Assembly: GCA_031976175.1 (NCBI GenBank)
Contig: DALYLR010000013.1
Coordinates: 16,839 to 80,838 of the forward strand
Origin: DMER01 sp003451645
GTDB taxonomy: Bacteria; Pseudomonadota; Alphaproteobacteria; Micropepsales; Micropepsaceae
DNA length: 64,000 nt
Reading direction: 5' to 3'
The position numbers and the translations under genes were made by a program. Positions 52,585 to 60,279 of the stretch are shown one piece after another. The notes under the pieces are model-generated. The model saw nothing but the letters and a program-made list of their open reading frames with translations, did no database searches and was not told the DNA's origin. Position 1 is the stretch's first letter. Each line of letters starts with the position of its first letter.

Positions 52585-53760
52585 ATGTTCCTCAATTTCT
52601 TCCATGAATTGCGCGATGCCAAGATCCCCGTCACGCTGAAAGAGTATCTGGCCCTGATCGAGGGGCTGGACAAGCGCGTGATCGAGATGCGGGTGGATGA
52701 TTTCTATTACCTCTCGCGCACCGCCTTGGTGAAGGATGAGCGCAACCTCGACAAGTTCGACCGCGTATTCGCCCATGCCTTTAAGGGCATTGAAAATCTG
52801 GAACAGGCAGACATCGCGCAGATCCCGGAAGAATGGCTGAAGGCGCTCAACGAAAAATTCCTCACCGAGGAAGAGAAGAAAATGATTGAGAGCCTCGGCG
52901 GCTGGGACAAGCTGATGGAGGAGTTGAAAAAGCGCCTGGAGGAGCAAAAGAAGCGCCACGAGGGCGGCAACAAGATGATCGGCACGGGCGGCACCTCCCC
53001 TTTTGGTGCCTATGGCTATAACCCCGAGGGCGTGCGCATCGGCCAAAAGGAGGGCCGCCATGGCAAGGCGGTCAAGGTGTGGGACAAGCGCGAATACAAG
53101 AACCTGGATGATCAGGTGGAGCTGGGGACACGGAACATCAAGGTCGCACTGCGGCGCTTGCGTGAGTGGGCGCGCGATGGTCAGCCCACGGAGCTTGACC
53201 TGCCGGAGACGATCCACCAATCCGCCAATCACGGCTATATCGACATCGTGCTGAAGCCCGAACGGCGCAACAAGGTCAAGGTTTTGATCTTTTTCGACAT
53301 TGGCGGCTCGATGGATGCGCATATCAAATTGTGCGAGGAGTTGTTCTCGGCCGCGCGCTCCGAATTCAAGCACATGGATTTCTATTACTTCCACAATTGC
53401 CTTTATGAGTTTGTGTGGAAGGACAACCGCCGCCGCCACAATGAGCGCATCAACACCTGGGACGTCCTGCACAAATACCCGCACGACTATAAGGTGATCT
53501 TTGTCGGCGACGCGACCATGAGCCCCTATGAGATCACCTATCCCGGCGGGTCAGTCGAACATTGGAATGAGGAGGCGGGTGCGATCTGGATGGAGCGCAC
53601 CATGCGGATCTATGAGAGCGCGATCTGGCTGAACCCGGTGCCCGAGCGGCATTGGGAATACACGCCCTCGATCCAGATCATTCAGCAGATCATCAGTAAC
53701 CGGATGTATCCCTTGACGCTCGAAGGCCTCGACCGGGCGATGAAGGAATTGGGGCGGTAG
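52585..53760 (+). CDS. vWA-domain protein, CoxE-like
   Basis: A 391-residue protein of the CoxE/YehP-type vWA family, which usually works with a MoxR AAA+ ATPase in metal-cofactor assembly. N-terminal helical region (FFHELRDAKIPVTLKEYLALIEG), an acidic/basic middle (KRLEEQKKRHEGG) and a C-terminal vWA domain with the MIDAS motif FFDIGGSMDA. No MoxR gene is adjacent; a partner may be elsewhere. ATG 52585 has TTGGAG at 52570. Confidence 0.85.
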   Translation: MFLNFFHELRDAKIPVTLKEYLALIEGLDKRVIEMRVDDFYYLSRTALVKDERNLDKFDRVFAHAFKGIENLEQADIAQIPEEWLKALNEKFLTEEEKKMIESLGGWDKLMEELKKRLEEQKKRHEGGNKMIGTGGTSPFGAYGYNPEGVRIGQKEGRHGKAVKVWDKREYKNLDDQVELGTRNIKVALRRLREWARDGQPTELDLPETIHQSANHGYIDIVLKPERRNKVKVLIFFDIGGSMDAHIKLCEELFSAARSEFKHMDFYYFHNCLYEFVWKDNRRRHNERINTWDVLHKYPHDYKVIFVGDATMSPYEITYPGGSVEHWNEEAGAIWMERTMRIYESAIWLNPVPERHWEYTPSIQIIQQIISNRMYPLTLEGLDRAMKELGR

Positions 53761-53763
53761 GTA

Positions 53764-54270
53764 TCAACCGCCGCCTGCCGCCTTCGCAAAGGTCGCGAGC
53801 GGAATGAAGTGCCGCAGCGGCGTCTGAGGGTCCGGCGCAAAACCATGATGACGATAGAAGGCAGCAGCGGCCTCAGTTTTGGCATCCGCCAGAAGAAAGA
53901 CGACGGCAACCTCGGACCGCAATGCGCGCAAGGCGGCGTCAGCCAATAACGAGGCTCCCAATTTCCGGCCTTGGAATCGAACATCGATTGCCAAACGGCC
54001 AAGCCGGGCCGCCGGGACTTCTGGGTAATGCGGCAATTTCTTGGCCAACGTACTCGGGATCTCGTCGAGCAACAAATGGCAAGCTGAGAGCGTGTAGTAC
54101 CCGGCAATGGCCAGCGATCCGGCATCAATAGCCACAAAACAACGAGCAACCCCGCGCCGGATATCCTGCCCGGCCTGAGACTTGAGATAGCGGTTCAGCG
54201 CATCCACACCACAATCAAATTCATCGCGCGGCTGCGCGCCCAGCGCCTCCATAACAAAAGGCGTAGCCAT
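53764..54270 (-). CDS. GNAT toxin, TacT-like
   Basis: A 168-residue GNAT acetyltransferase of the DUF1778-linked toxin type that acetylates aminoacyl-tRNA. HRFVxxFDCG-type N-terminus (PRDEFDCGVDALNRYLK), YYTLSACHLL, and the acetyl-CoA loop RFQGRKLGASLLADAALRA. The end FYRHHGFAPDPQTPLRHF is typical. ATG 54270 overlaps the antitoxin stop by one base (TGATG). Confidence 0.85.
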   Translation of the reverse strand: MATPFVMEALGAQPRDEFDCGVDALNRYLKSQAGQDIRRGVARCFVAIDAGSLAIAGYYTLSACHLLLDEIPSTLAKKLPHYPEVPAARLGRLAIDVRFQGRKLGASLLADAALRALRSEVAVVFLLADAKTEAAAAFYRHHGFAPDPQTPLRHFIPLATFAKAAGGG

Positions 54271-54629
54271 CAATGCGAGCCAATGAGCCGCTTATGCTGC
54301 GTAAATGCGCGCTTTAGGGCAGGCTTTGGCGCAGGTGGATTGTCAAGGAGCGACGCAACGAAACGGGAACTCTCGGTGTCAAGCCGCACCACAATCTCAT
54401 CCTTCAGGGCCTGAATTGCGGCTGCGCGTGCCGCCGACACCACAAAATCCGTCAGTGTCCGCCCTTGCAGTTCCGCAGCTCGCTTCAAGAGATCGAGCGC
54501 GTCAGCGGGCAGCCTCGCCTCCAGGCGCGCGAGAGACGCACCATCGCCGCGCTTGGCAACAGTGACAGCTTTGCTGGCCTTGGTTCGAGGCCTTGACACT
54601 CTTGCTTGTTTGGCAGCGGACATAGTCAT
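54270..54629 (-). CDS. DUF1778 antitoxin, TacA-like
   Basis: A 119-residue ribbon-helix-helix antitoxin. LEARLPADALDLLKRAAELQGRTLTDFV is the DUF1778 core, and the C-terminal SSRFVASLLDNPPAPKPAL neutralises the toxin. It has no ribosome site, and ATG 54629 lies 11 bases past a palindrome, so the transcript may be leaderless. An ATG at 54623 is an alternative. Confidence 0.85.
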   Translation of the reverse strand: MTMSAAKQARVSRPRTKASKAVTVAKRGDGASLARLEARLPADALDLLKRAAELQGRTLTDFVVSAARAAAIQALKDEIVVRLDTESSRFVASLLDNPPAPKPALKRAFTQHKRLIGSH

Positions 54630-54639
54630 GGTCACAAAC

Positions 54640-54658
54640 GTACGGCATATGGCCGTAC
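54640..54658. promoter_or_regulatory. Palindromic operator of the TacA/TacT operon
   Basis: Perfect 7-bp arms GTACGGC/GCCGTAC separated by 5 bases (ATATG). It lies immediately upstream of the antitoxin start, as expected for autoregulation by the RHH antitoxin. Confidence 0.6.
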
Positions 54659-54665
54659 AAAGCAA

Positions 54666-55349
54666 TCAGTGATTTGAGAAGACCGCTCTCGCCGTTTCGT
54701 TTGCGAGCGCTGGCGGCGGCCCGCCAGCCAAATACTTCACAATCATCGCCGTTAATTCCTCTGACATGCGCCCTGAGGTCATGTCGCCAGGGCGCTCTGT
54801 CGCGCCATTGTGCACGCATGCCTCAACTGTGCGGGTGAGGAGATAAGTCGCCAGGTCCAAATCGGTCACGGCAAGCTCGGCCTTGCGCGCCTCCAGGAAG
54901 CCGCGCACACGGGCCGAAACCCGGGCGGCAAACTCCTCCTGCCAGCGGAAGCGGCCAAGCTGCGGCACCTGCTCCGTCAGGACGCCATGCAGTTTCGGAT
55001 CAATCATATGCGCCGCAACATTGTCATCGATCAGCGCGCGGATCGCCACGGGAAGCGGCGCAGTCAGCGCCGTCGCGGTGATTTGATTGATACCGCGTTC
55101 CAAATCGATCAAGTGCCGCCGCATCAGTTCGGAGAGGATCGCGTCCTTGTTTGGGAAATACTGGTAAAGCGAGCCAATCGAGACACCAGCCCTCTCGGCC
55201 ACCGTGTTGGTCGTGAAACCTTTGACGCCATGGCGGACCAGAATGCGAGTAGCCGCGGTCAAAATCGCCTCGACCGTTTGCGCCGCGCGCGGCTGAACCG
55301 GCGTCTTTCTGGGAGAAACGGCGCGTCTTCGGGTCTGGCGCATGATCAT
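54666..55349 (-). CDS. TetR/AcrR-family transcriptional regulator
   Basis: One-component repressor of 227 residues. The HTH region AILTAATRILVRHGVKGFTTNTVAERAGVSIGSLYQYFPNKDAIL is at about residues 28-72; the basic N-tail is typical. The C-terminal domain binds an unknown effector. ATG 55349 or 55343. A perfect palindrome 19 bases upstream is its probable operator, shared with the divergent methyltransferase-ferredoxin pair. Confidence 0.9.
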   Translation of the reverse strand: MIMRQTRRRAVSPRKTPVQPRAAQTVEAILTAATRILVRHGVKGFTTNTVAERAGVSIGSLYQYFPNKDAILSELMRRHLIDLERGINQITATALTAPLPVAIRALIDDNVAAHMIDPKLHGVLTEQVPQLGRFRWQEEFAARVSARVRGFLEARKAELAVTDLDLATYLLTRTVEACVHNGATERPGDMTSGRMSEELTAMIVKYLAGGPPPALANETARAVFSNH

Positions 55350-55367
55350 ATCCGGATGCGAGTTGGT

Positions 55368-55389
55368 GATATGAGCAATTGCTCATATC
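55368..55389. promoter_or_regulatory. Perfect palindrome, candidate TetR operator
   Basis: 22-bp perfect inverted repeat with arms GATATGAGCAA / TTGCTCATATC, in the 85-base gap between the TetR gene and the O-methyltransferase gene. A degenerate second half-site (ATTGCTCACATT) lies about 10 bases further on, at 55399. Confidence 0.7.
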
Positions 55390-55434
55390 CTGCGAAGCAT
55401 TGCTCACATTGTCATCGAAAGGCGCAGAGCCGCA

Positions 55435-56121
55435 ATGACCAATTCTCTTCGTGATCCCAAAGTCGCAGCGACATTGAAGCGCCTGCATGCGCGCGCAACT
55501 GCGGACTGGCTGGTGTTTTTGCGGGCTCTGCCCGCCGTCCTGTGGGGCTGGCTGCGGGGGCGCAGTGCTATGGAGAGCGCCATCCCCTATTTGAAGAATG
55601 CCTATATCCCCATCAATGCGGAGCAAGGCCAGGTGCTCTATGCCTTGGCACGCGCGGCCCAGGCCAAGACGATCGTCGAGTTCGGGACCTCGTTTGGTAT
55701 CTCCGCGATCTATCTGGCCGCAGCGGCGCGCGATTGCGGGGGCCGCTTCACGGGCACTGAATTGGAGCCGAACAAGGTCAAGACAGCACGGGAGAATTTG
55801 GCCACGGCAGGGCTTGATGCGGTTGCCACGGTGCTCGCGGGCGATGCACGCGAGACCCTCAAAGAGATCGCAGGCCCTATCGACTTTGTGTTGCTCGACG
55901 GCTGGAAGGAGATGTGCCTGCCCATCTTGAAGCAGCTTGAACCACAGTTGCGCCCAGGCGCGGTCGTGCTGTGCGACGATATCAAGGCCTTTGCCAAGAC
56001 CCTGGCGCCATATCTGGCTTATGTGCGTGAAGATGGCGGGCCCTATGTCAGTCAGCTGTTACCGCTGGGCGATGGTCTGGAGTTTTCTGTCTATTTGGGC
56101 GCAAGCGAAGTAAGGAGCTGA
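55435..56121 (+). CDS. O-methyltransferase-like SAM-dependent methyltransferase
   Basis: Class I methyltransferase of the O-methyltransferase/MdmC type, 228 residues. The SAM motif I is VEFGTSFGISAIYLAAA near residues 82-98; FTGTELEPNKVKTARENL and FVLLDGWKEMCLPIL complete the fold. The substrate is unknown. It shares a palindrome with the TetR regulator and overlaps nothing; the ferredoxin follows after 2 bases. Confidence 0.85.
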   Translation: MTNSLRDPKVAATLKRLHARATADWLVFLRALPAVLWGWLRGRSAMESAIPYLKNAYIPINAEQGQVLYALARAAQAKTIVEFGTSFGISAIYLAAAARDCGGRFTGTELEPNKVKTARENLATAGLDAVATVLAGDARETLKEIAGPIDFVLLDGWKEMCLPILKQLEPQLRPGAVVLCDDIKAFAKTLAPYLAYVREDGGPYVSQLLPLGDGLEFSVYLGASEVRS

Positions 56122-56123
56122 CC

Positions 56124-56429
56124 ATGTCTCGAGTCCAGACCCGTGCGACCCCTGAGGAGTGCAAGCAGCCATCCGGCACCGTGCGCCCGCTTATCGATCA
56201 CCGCCGCTGTGAAGGTGCGGCCGCATGCGCAGCCGTATGCCCTCATGATGTCTTTGAAGTCCGCAAGATTACACGAGCAGAGCAAACGGCTTTGCCGCTC
56301 CTCCCCTGGCTCAAAGTTCTTGCGCATGGCGGAAGGCAGGCATTCGCGATCAACGCCGACGCATGCCAAGCCTGTGGCGCCTGTATCGCCGCTTGCCCCG
56401 AAAAAGCGATCCGGCTGGAGCGTGTTTAG
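56124..56429 (+). CDS. Two-cluster ferredoxin with incomplete first cluster motif
   Basis: A 101-residue soluble electron carrier. The C-terminal motif C81QACGACIAAC91P is a complete [4Fe-4S] site. The N-terminal one, C29EGAAACAAVC39P, lacks the second Cys (Ala32), so it may hold a [3Fe-4S] cluster. AAGGAG supports the ATG. It is translationally linked to the methyltransferase and probably TetR-controlled. An electron partner is not evident. Confidence 0.85.
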   Translation: MSRVQTRATPEECKQPSGTVRPLIDHRRCEGAAACAAVCPHDVFEVRKITRAEQTALPLLPWLKVLAHGGRQAFAINADACQACGACIAACPEKAIRLERV

Positions 56430-56746
56430 TGTCCGGCTTCACGCCCAAAGAGCGTGTGAACGACAACCGAACCGATCCACAAAGCGAAGGACAGAACGAC
56501 CACGCGGGCGAGCAGGATCATCAGCGTAATGAACACGGTGCCCTCTGAGACGAAGCCGCGGAACAAAGTCTCCGCCTGATCGCCCACGACTGCGCCGATG
56601 GCATCCTTGAGCCACACGCGTGCGCCTTCGGAAACGTCAAACAATTGGTTCAACAGCCCCGGCCCATAGAAAAACAGCGCCACCACCAAGGCATAAGCGA
56701 TAAACACCGACGCAATACTACGCCAAGTCTGGCCCCAAGCACGCAT
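56426..56746 (-). CDS. Small hypothetical membrane protein
   Basis: A 106-residue protein with two predicted helices (IASVFIAYALVVALFFYGPG and TVFITLMILLARVVVLSFALWIG) joined by an amphipathic stretch. No family recognised. It overlaps the convergent ferredoxin gene by 4 bases at the stops. Confidence 0.65.
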   Translation of the reverse strand: MRAWGQTWRSIASVFIAYALVVALFFYGPGLLNQLFDVSEGARVWLKDAIGAVVGDQAETLFRGFVSEGTVFITLMILLARVVVLSFALWIGSVVVHTLFGREAGH

Positions 56747-56885
56747 GAGCTAACCCTCCCTGAACCCCATATCAGCGGACCGACGGCCCCGCCCCCAAAC
56801 GTCACATGACCGTGATCGTTTGTTCCAAACCCCATTCAAGTCAAGTGAATTGCCTATTACAGTGCACAATCAGAAGGGGAACACG

Positions 56886-57248
56886 TTAGCTGACAGTGAT
56901 CCCCAAACGCGCCATGCCCTCGACATAGGCCCAAAAGGCGATCCCGGTCGCAGTGACTGCGATGCCCATCGACGGCCAGAACCCCCACCCCATCCAAAGG
57001 CCCAGCCATACGAGCCCCACAAAAATGGTCGTGGGCGGCACATAAAAGAGGGCGGCGAAGGCAAAGGACTGAATGCGCGCGGTCGGCTCACCGTCCAGGA
57101 ACATGAGGGTCATGGTGGCTGCGGTTGCGAGCGGCAAGGCGACCACGAGGCCCGCGAGACTGGGGTTGCGCTTACCCAATTCGGACAGCACAACAATGAA
57201 CGCTGCCGTCACAAAGGCCTTACCCAGCAGCACCAAGAGCTCACCCAT
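56886..57248 (-). CDS. Small four-helix membrane protein, DUF3147-like
   Basis: A 120-residue protein with four predicted helices. The sequence AGLVVALPLATAATMTLMFLDGE resembles the DUF3147 family, of unknown function. It lies 9 bases after the methyltransferase gene, in the same direction. Confidence 0.7.
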   Translation of the reverse strand: MGELLVLLGKAFVTAAFIVVLSELGKRNPSLAGLVVALPLATAATMTLMFLDGEPTARIQSFAFAALFYVPPTTIFVGLVWLGLWMGWGFWPSMGIAVTATGIAFWAYVEGMARLGITVS

Positions 57249-57257
57249 ACTTCCCCC

Positions 57258-57878
57258 TTACGCGGCCTGGGCCGTTCCCCAATAATTATAGCCCGCAAAA
57301 CGCGGGGTCGACGGCAGATACATGGAATCAAGGTTATCGATGCGAAAGCCCGAACCGGTGATCAGCTTTGGGATGGGCCGCCCAAGGTGACAGCCGCCCC
57401 CGCACCAGCCCCAAAGGGGTTGCAGCCGGTCCTGCCATTTGCGGACCGACGCATCGGGTGCCTCGCCATGCTCGCAGAAAATGAGGCGGCCAGAGGGTTT
57501 GAGAACCCGGCGCATCCCCTCCAACGCCATCTGGACTTGCGGGATTGAACACAAGGTGTAAGTGACCAGAACGGTGTCAGCACTGTGGTCTGGGAGAGGA
57601 ATGCGCTCAGCCTCAAGGCCCAAAAATTCGAAGCTAAAGGGCAAGTGGCCGATCCGCTTGGCCGCGCGTTTGCGCATGCCCGGATCGGGCTCCAGGCCCC
57701 AAAGATGGGTAACTTTGGCGGGGTCGTAGTGTTCGGCATTGTGGCCGGCGCCAAAGCCGATTTCTAGCACCCGGCCCTCTGCCAGCGGCACAACCTTGCG
57801 GCGCTGATAGGTGATGGGCTTGGCGCTCATGGCCATGTCCAGCACGTAAGGCAGCACGTAGCGTTGGTAAAGGCCCAT
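57258..57878 (-). CDS. Class I SAM-dependent methyltransferase, METTL7/UbiE-like
   Basis: A 206-residue methyltransferase. RVLEIGFGAGHNAEHYDPAKV is SAM motif I near residues 36-56; LPDHSADTVLVTYTLCSIPQ is typical of UbiE-like enzymes, and RLIFCEHGEAPD matches METTL7-type proteins. GRPIPKLITGSGFRIDNLD and CGGGCHLGRP fit the latter. ATG 57878 is chosen over a TTG at 57899. The DUF3147-like gene follows. Confidence 0.85.
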   Translation of the reverse strand: MGLYQRYVLPYVLDMAMSAKPITYQRRKVVPLAEGRVLEIGFGAGHNAEHYDPAKVTHLWGLEPDPGMRKRAAKRIGHLPFSFEFLGLEAERIPLPDHSADTVLVTYTLCSIPQVQMALEGMRRVLKPSGRLIFCEHGEAPDASVRKWQDRLQPLWGWCGGGCHLGRPIPKLITGSGFRIDNLDSMYLPSTPRFAGYNYWGTAQAA

Positions 57879-57953
57879 GGTTCTGCGCACCCGCGTCAAG
57901 TCGAAGGCGCACAGCCTGCAGCATATTCTAGCCGGATGGCAACAGGGTGCAGT

Positions 57954-58058
57954 TAGAGCAGGATGCGTTTTCTTGGCAATCGCAATCCCGCTCTAACTTG
58001 TTGTTCTTACGCGTGTCCTGACGGAAACCCGGCGTCCACTTTTCCTGGACACGCGCTA
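57954..58058. repeat. Intergenic inverted-repeat element
   Basis: Begins TAGAGCAGGATGCG and ends GGACACGCGCTA. The left half has imperfect arms AGAGC-GGATGCG / CGCAATCC-GCTCT. The right half has perfect 9-bp arms CGCGTGTCC (58010-58018) / GGACACGCG (58047-58055), enclosing GTCCACTTTTCC. The layout resembles a dispersed repeat family of Hyphomicrobiales. The right end overlaps the stop codon of the EAL gene. Confidence 0.65.
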
Positions 58059-59246
58059 GCTGCCAAGCATGGAATCCAGGATGGACAAGCGCCGCTGGCC
58101 ATCACTGCGGGGTGCCGGTGCCGCTTCAGCCGGGGCAGCAGGAGGCTTGGGCGCCCGCCGTTGGACCAAATGGGCCATGGGCGGGCAGGCTTCCTTGTCC
58201 TGACCCGGAAGTGCGCGCCGGTCGGTCTCAGGCTCGAAGTCCTCTACGGTATCTTCAAGGACGGGCGGCGAGGCCAGCGCCTTCTGGCGAATGCGTTCGC
58301 GATGTTCGTGCGACAAGCGGGACGGACGCGCGGCGGGCTTCTCCGGGCTTGCAACTGCCTGAGCCTCGGGTGCGGTAGCTTGCGGCGCCGGTGCCGCAGG
58401 CGGCTCGATTTGCGCGGTTGCGGCAACGGCCCAAGAGAAGTCCATACTGCCTTTGACCCAAGTGCCATCCCAGGTCAGCAAGTCTTCCAAGGGCAAAGGT
58501 CTTTGGATCCAGATGCCTTGAGCGCCGCTGAAGCCACAGGCCCGCAAGCGCTGCAACGTCTCGTCCGACTCGGCACCGACCGCAATGGCCTCAAGCCCAT
58601 TAGCGCGGGCAAAGCGCAAGCGCTGCGAGATCGCGCCCGTGCCATTGGGTCCCATCCGTTCAGCCAGGCGCAGGAGCGACTGCCCGCCGACCTTGATCGA
58701 GGTGAAAGGCGTTGGCACATAATTGCGCAAGTCGACCGGGACGACGCCACCACCATCAAGGGCGACCTGAAAGCGGGCAGCTCGCAAATCGTCCAAGGTC
58801 GCGATCAACGTATCAGCATCCGCGATCAAGGCGCGCTCCGGCGTCTCGATGCAGACAGCTTCGGGCGGGACGCCATATTGCGAGGCCAAATCGCGCAAGG
58901 CGGCACAGAAATCCTCCTCCGCCAGGTCGCTTGGCGAGATGTTGACCGAGAGCGTCCAGCGGTGGCCAGCCTGACGCCAACGGGCAGCACTGGCCAAACC
59001 AGTCGACAAGACAAAGAAGGTCAGGTCCCCCGCCCGCCCGAGGTCCTCAATGACATCCAGGAATAGGCCAGGTGGTAAGAGACCATATTGCGGGTGCTCC
59101 CAGCGCACGAAGACCTCAACGCCCGTGACCTGGCGGGTCGCTAGATCGACGCAGGGTTGATAAACCAGCCGGAACTGATCACGATCAAAGGCTGCAGAGA
59201 TATCAGCATCCGAAAAGCGCAATCGGGGGTTTTGTATTGCAGCCAT
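58056..59246 (-). CDS. EAL-domain protein with degenerate active site
   Basis: A 396-residue protein with an N-terminal EAL fold (about 15-265) and a Pro/Ala-rich, probably disordered C-terminal half. The EAL signature reads EVF at 44-46; the Asn of VNIS (102) and Glu in CIETPE (134) are kept, but the DDFGTGYS loop is LDGGGVVPV (163-171), losing the second Asp, and the following KID is KVG. It is likely non-catalytic and may act as a c-di-GMP or protein sensor. No GGDEF domain. ATG 59246 follows CGGAG. Confidence 0.8.
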   Translation of the reverse strand: MAAIQNPRLRFSDADISAAFDRDQFRLVYQPCVDLATRQVTGVEVFVRWEHPQYGLLPPGLFLDVIEDLGRAGDLTFFVLSTGLASAARWRQAGHRWTLSVNISPSDLAEEDFCAALRDLASQYGVPPEAVCIETPERALIADADTLIATLDDLRAARFQVALDGGGVVPVDLRNYVPTPFTSIKVGGQSLLRLAERMGPNGTGAISQRLRFARANGLEAIAVGAESDETLQRLRACGFSGAQGIWIQRPLPLEDLLTWDGTWVKGSMDFSWAVAATAQIEPPAAPAPQATAPEAQAVASPEKPAARPSRLSHEHRERIRQKALASPPVLEDTVEDFEPETDRRALPGQDKEACPPMAHLVQRRAPKPPAAPAEAAPAPRSDGQRRLSILDSMLGS

Positions 59247-59419
59247 GCTCAGAACTCCGAAATGGGGTGCGCGCGACAAGGGCGGAGCGCCGTTTGCTGC
59301 GGCTGGCTCTTTGTCCTTCGTGACCGAGCATGACCACGAACCTCTTAAGAGCGGCTCGACCGCGTCGCTCGCATTTGAAATGATCGAATTGAAAACAAAC
59401 TCCAACGATGTGGGCACCC

Positions 59420-60211
59420 ATGAGCGCTGACCTTGCGAAGACACCCATCCCGTCCGCGACCTTGATGTTGCTGCGCGACAGTGCGCGGGGCCTTGAGGTC
59501 TTTATGGTTAAGCGGCATCACCAGATCGATTTCGCCTCAGGGGCTTTGGTGTTTCCCGGCGGCAAGTTGGCTAAAGGAGACAGTGATCCGGCGGTGCGCG
59601 GCCATTGTGATGGGGCAGATGGCCTCGATGAGGAGGCACTGGCGCTCAGGGTTTGCGCGGTACGGGAGGGGTTTGAGGAATCTGGGATCCTGCTCGCCCG
59701 GCCTGCGGGCTGCCCGGTGCTCGCGGGCGGCGAGACCGCAAGTGCGGCGGCCCCCTGGCGCAGCAAGCTCGACAAAGGCGAGTGCGGGATCGCAGAGTTT
59801 GCGGCCACTCTGAACGTCCGCCCCGCTCTCGACCAGTTGGTGCCCTTCGCACGCTGGATCACGCCCACCTTCATGCCCAAGCGCTTTGACACGCATTTCT
59901 TTTTGGCCCTGGCGCCTTACGGGCAACTGGGCCGCCATGACGGCAGCGAAACAGTCGATAGTATTTGGGTGACGGTTGAAGAAGCCCTGTCGGCCACTGA
60001 CCGTTGGACGATCATCTTTCCGACCAAGATGAATTTGCTGAAACTGGGCCGCGCCAAAACGGTCGAGGCAGCCTTTGCCATGGCCCAAGCTCAGCCGGTC
60101 GTTTTGGTTGAGCCCGTTGTCATTGAGAAGGACGGCAAGAGCTATCTGCGGCTGCCGCCGGAGGCTGGCTATGATGTGGTTGAAGAGCCTCTGGAGAGTG
60201 TGCGGGGGTAA
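59420..60211 (+). CDS. Nudix hydrolase, NUDT7/NUDT19-like
   Basis: A 263-residue Nudix protein. FPGGKLAKGDSD begins the Nudix box and, after an insert typical of CoA-diphosphatase-like NUDT7/19 proteins, CAVREGFEESGI completes it (REGFEESG). ITPTFMPKRFDTHFFLA and VTVEEALSATDRWTIIFPT follow. It may hydrolyse acyl-CoA or another nucleoside diphosphate derivative. ATG 59420 is chosen; ATG 59408 is in frame too. Confidence 0.85.
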   Translation: MSADLAKTPIPSATLMLLRDSARGLEVFMVKRHHQIDFASGALVFPGGKLAKGDSDPAVRGHCDGADGLDEEALALRVCAVREGFEESGILLARPAGCPVLAGGETASAAAPWRSKLDKGECGIAEFAATLNVRPALDQLVPFARWITPTFMPKRFDTHFFLALAPYGQLGRHDGSETVDSIWVTVEEALSATDRWTIIFPTKMNLLKLGRAKTVEAAFAMAQAQPVVLVEPVVIEKDGKSYLRLPPEAGYDVVEEPLESVRG

Positions 60212-60279
60212 TGCTCCTGGCCGCCCTTGCTGTCGAAGCTGATCCACAGTAAAACGACGCTCAGAAGTCTATTGGCCTT

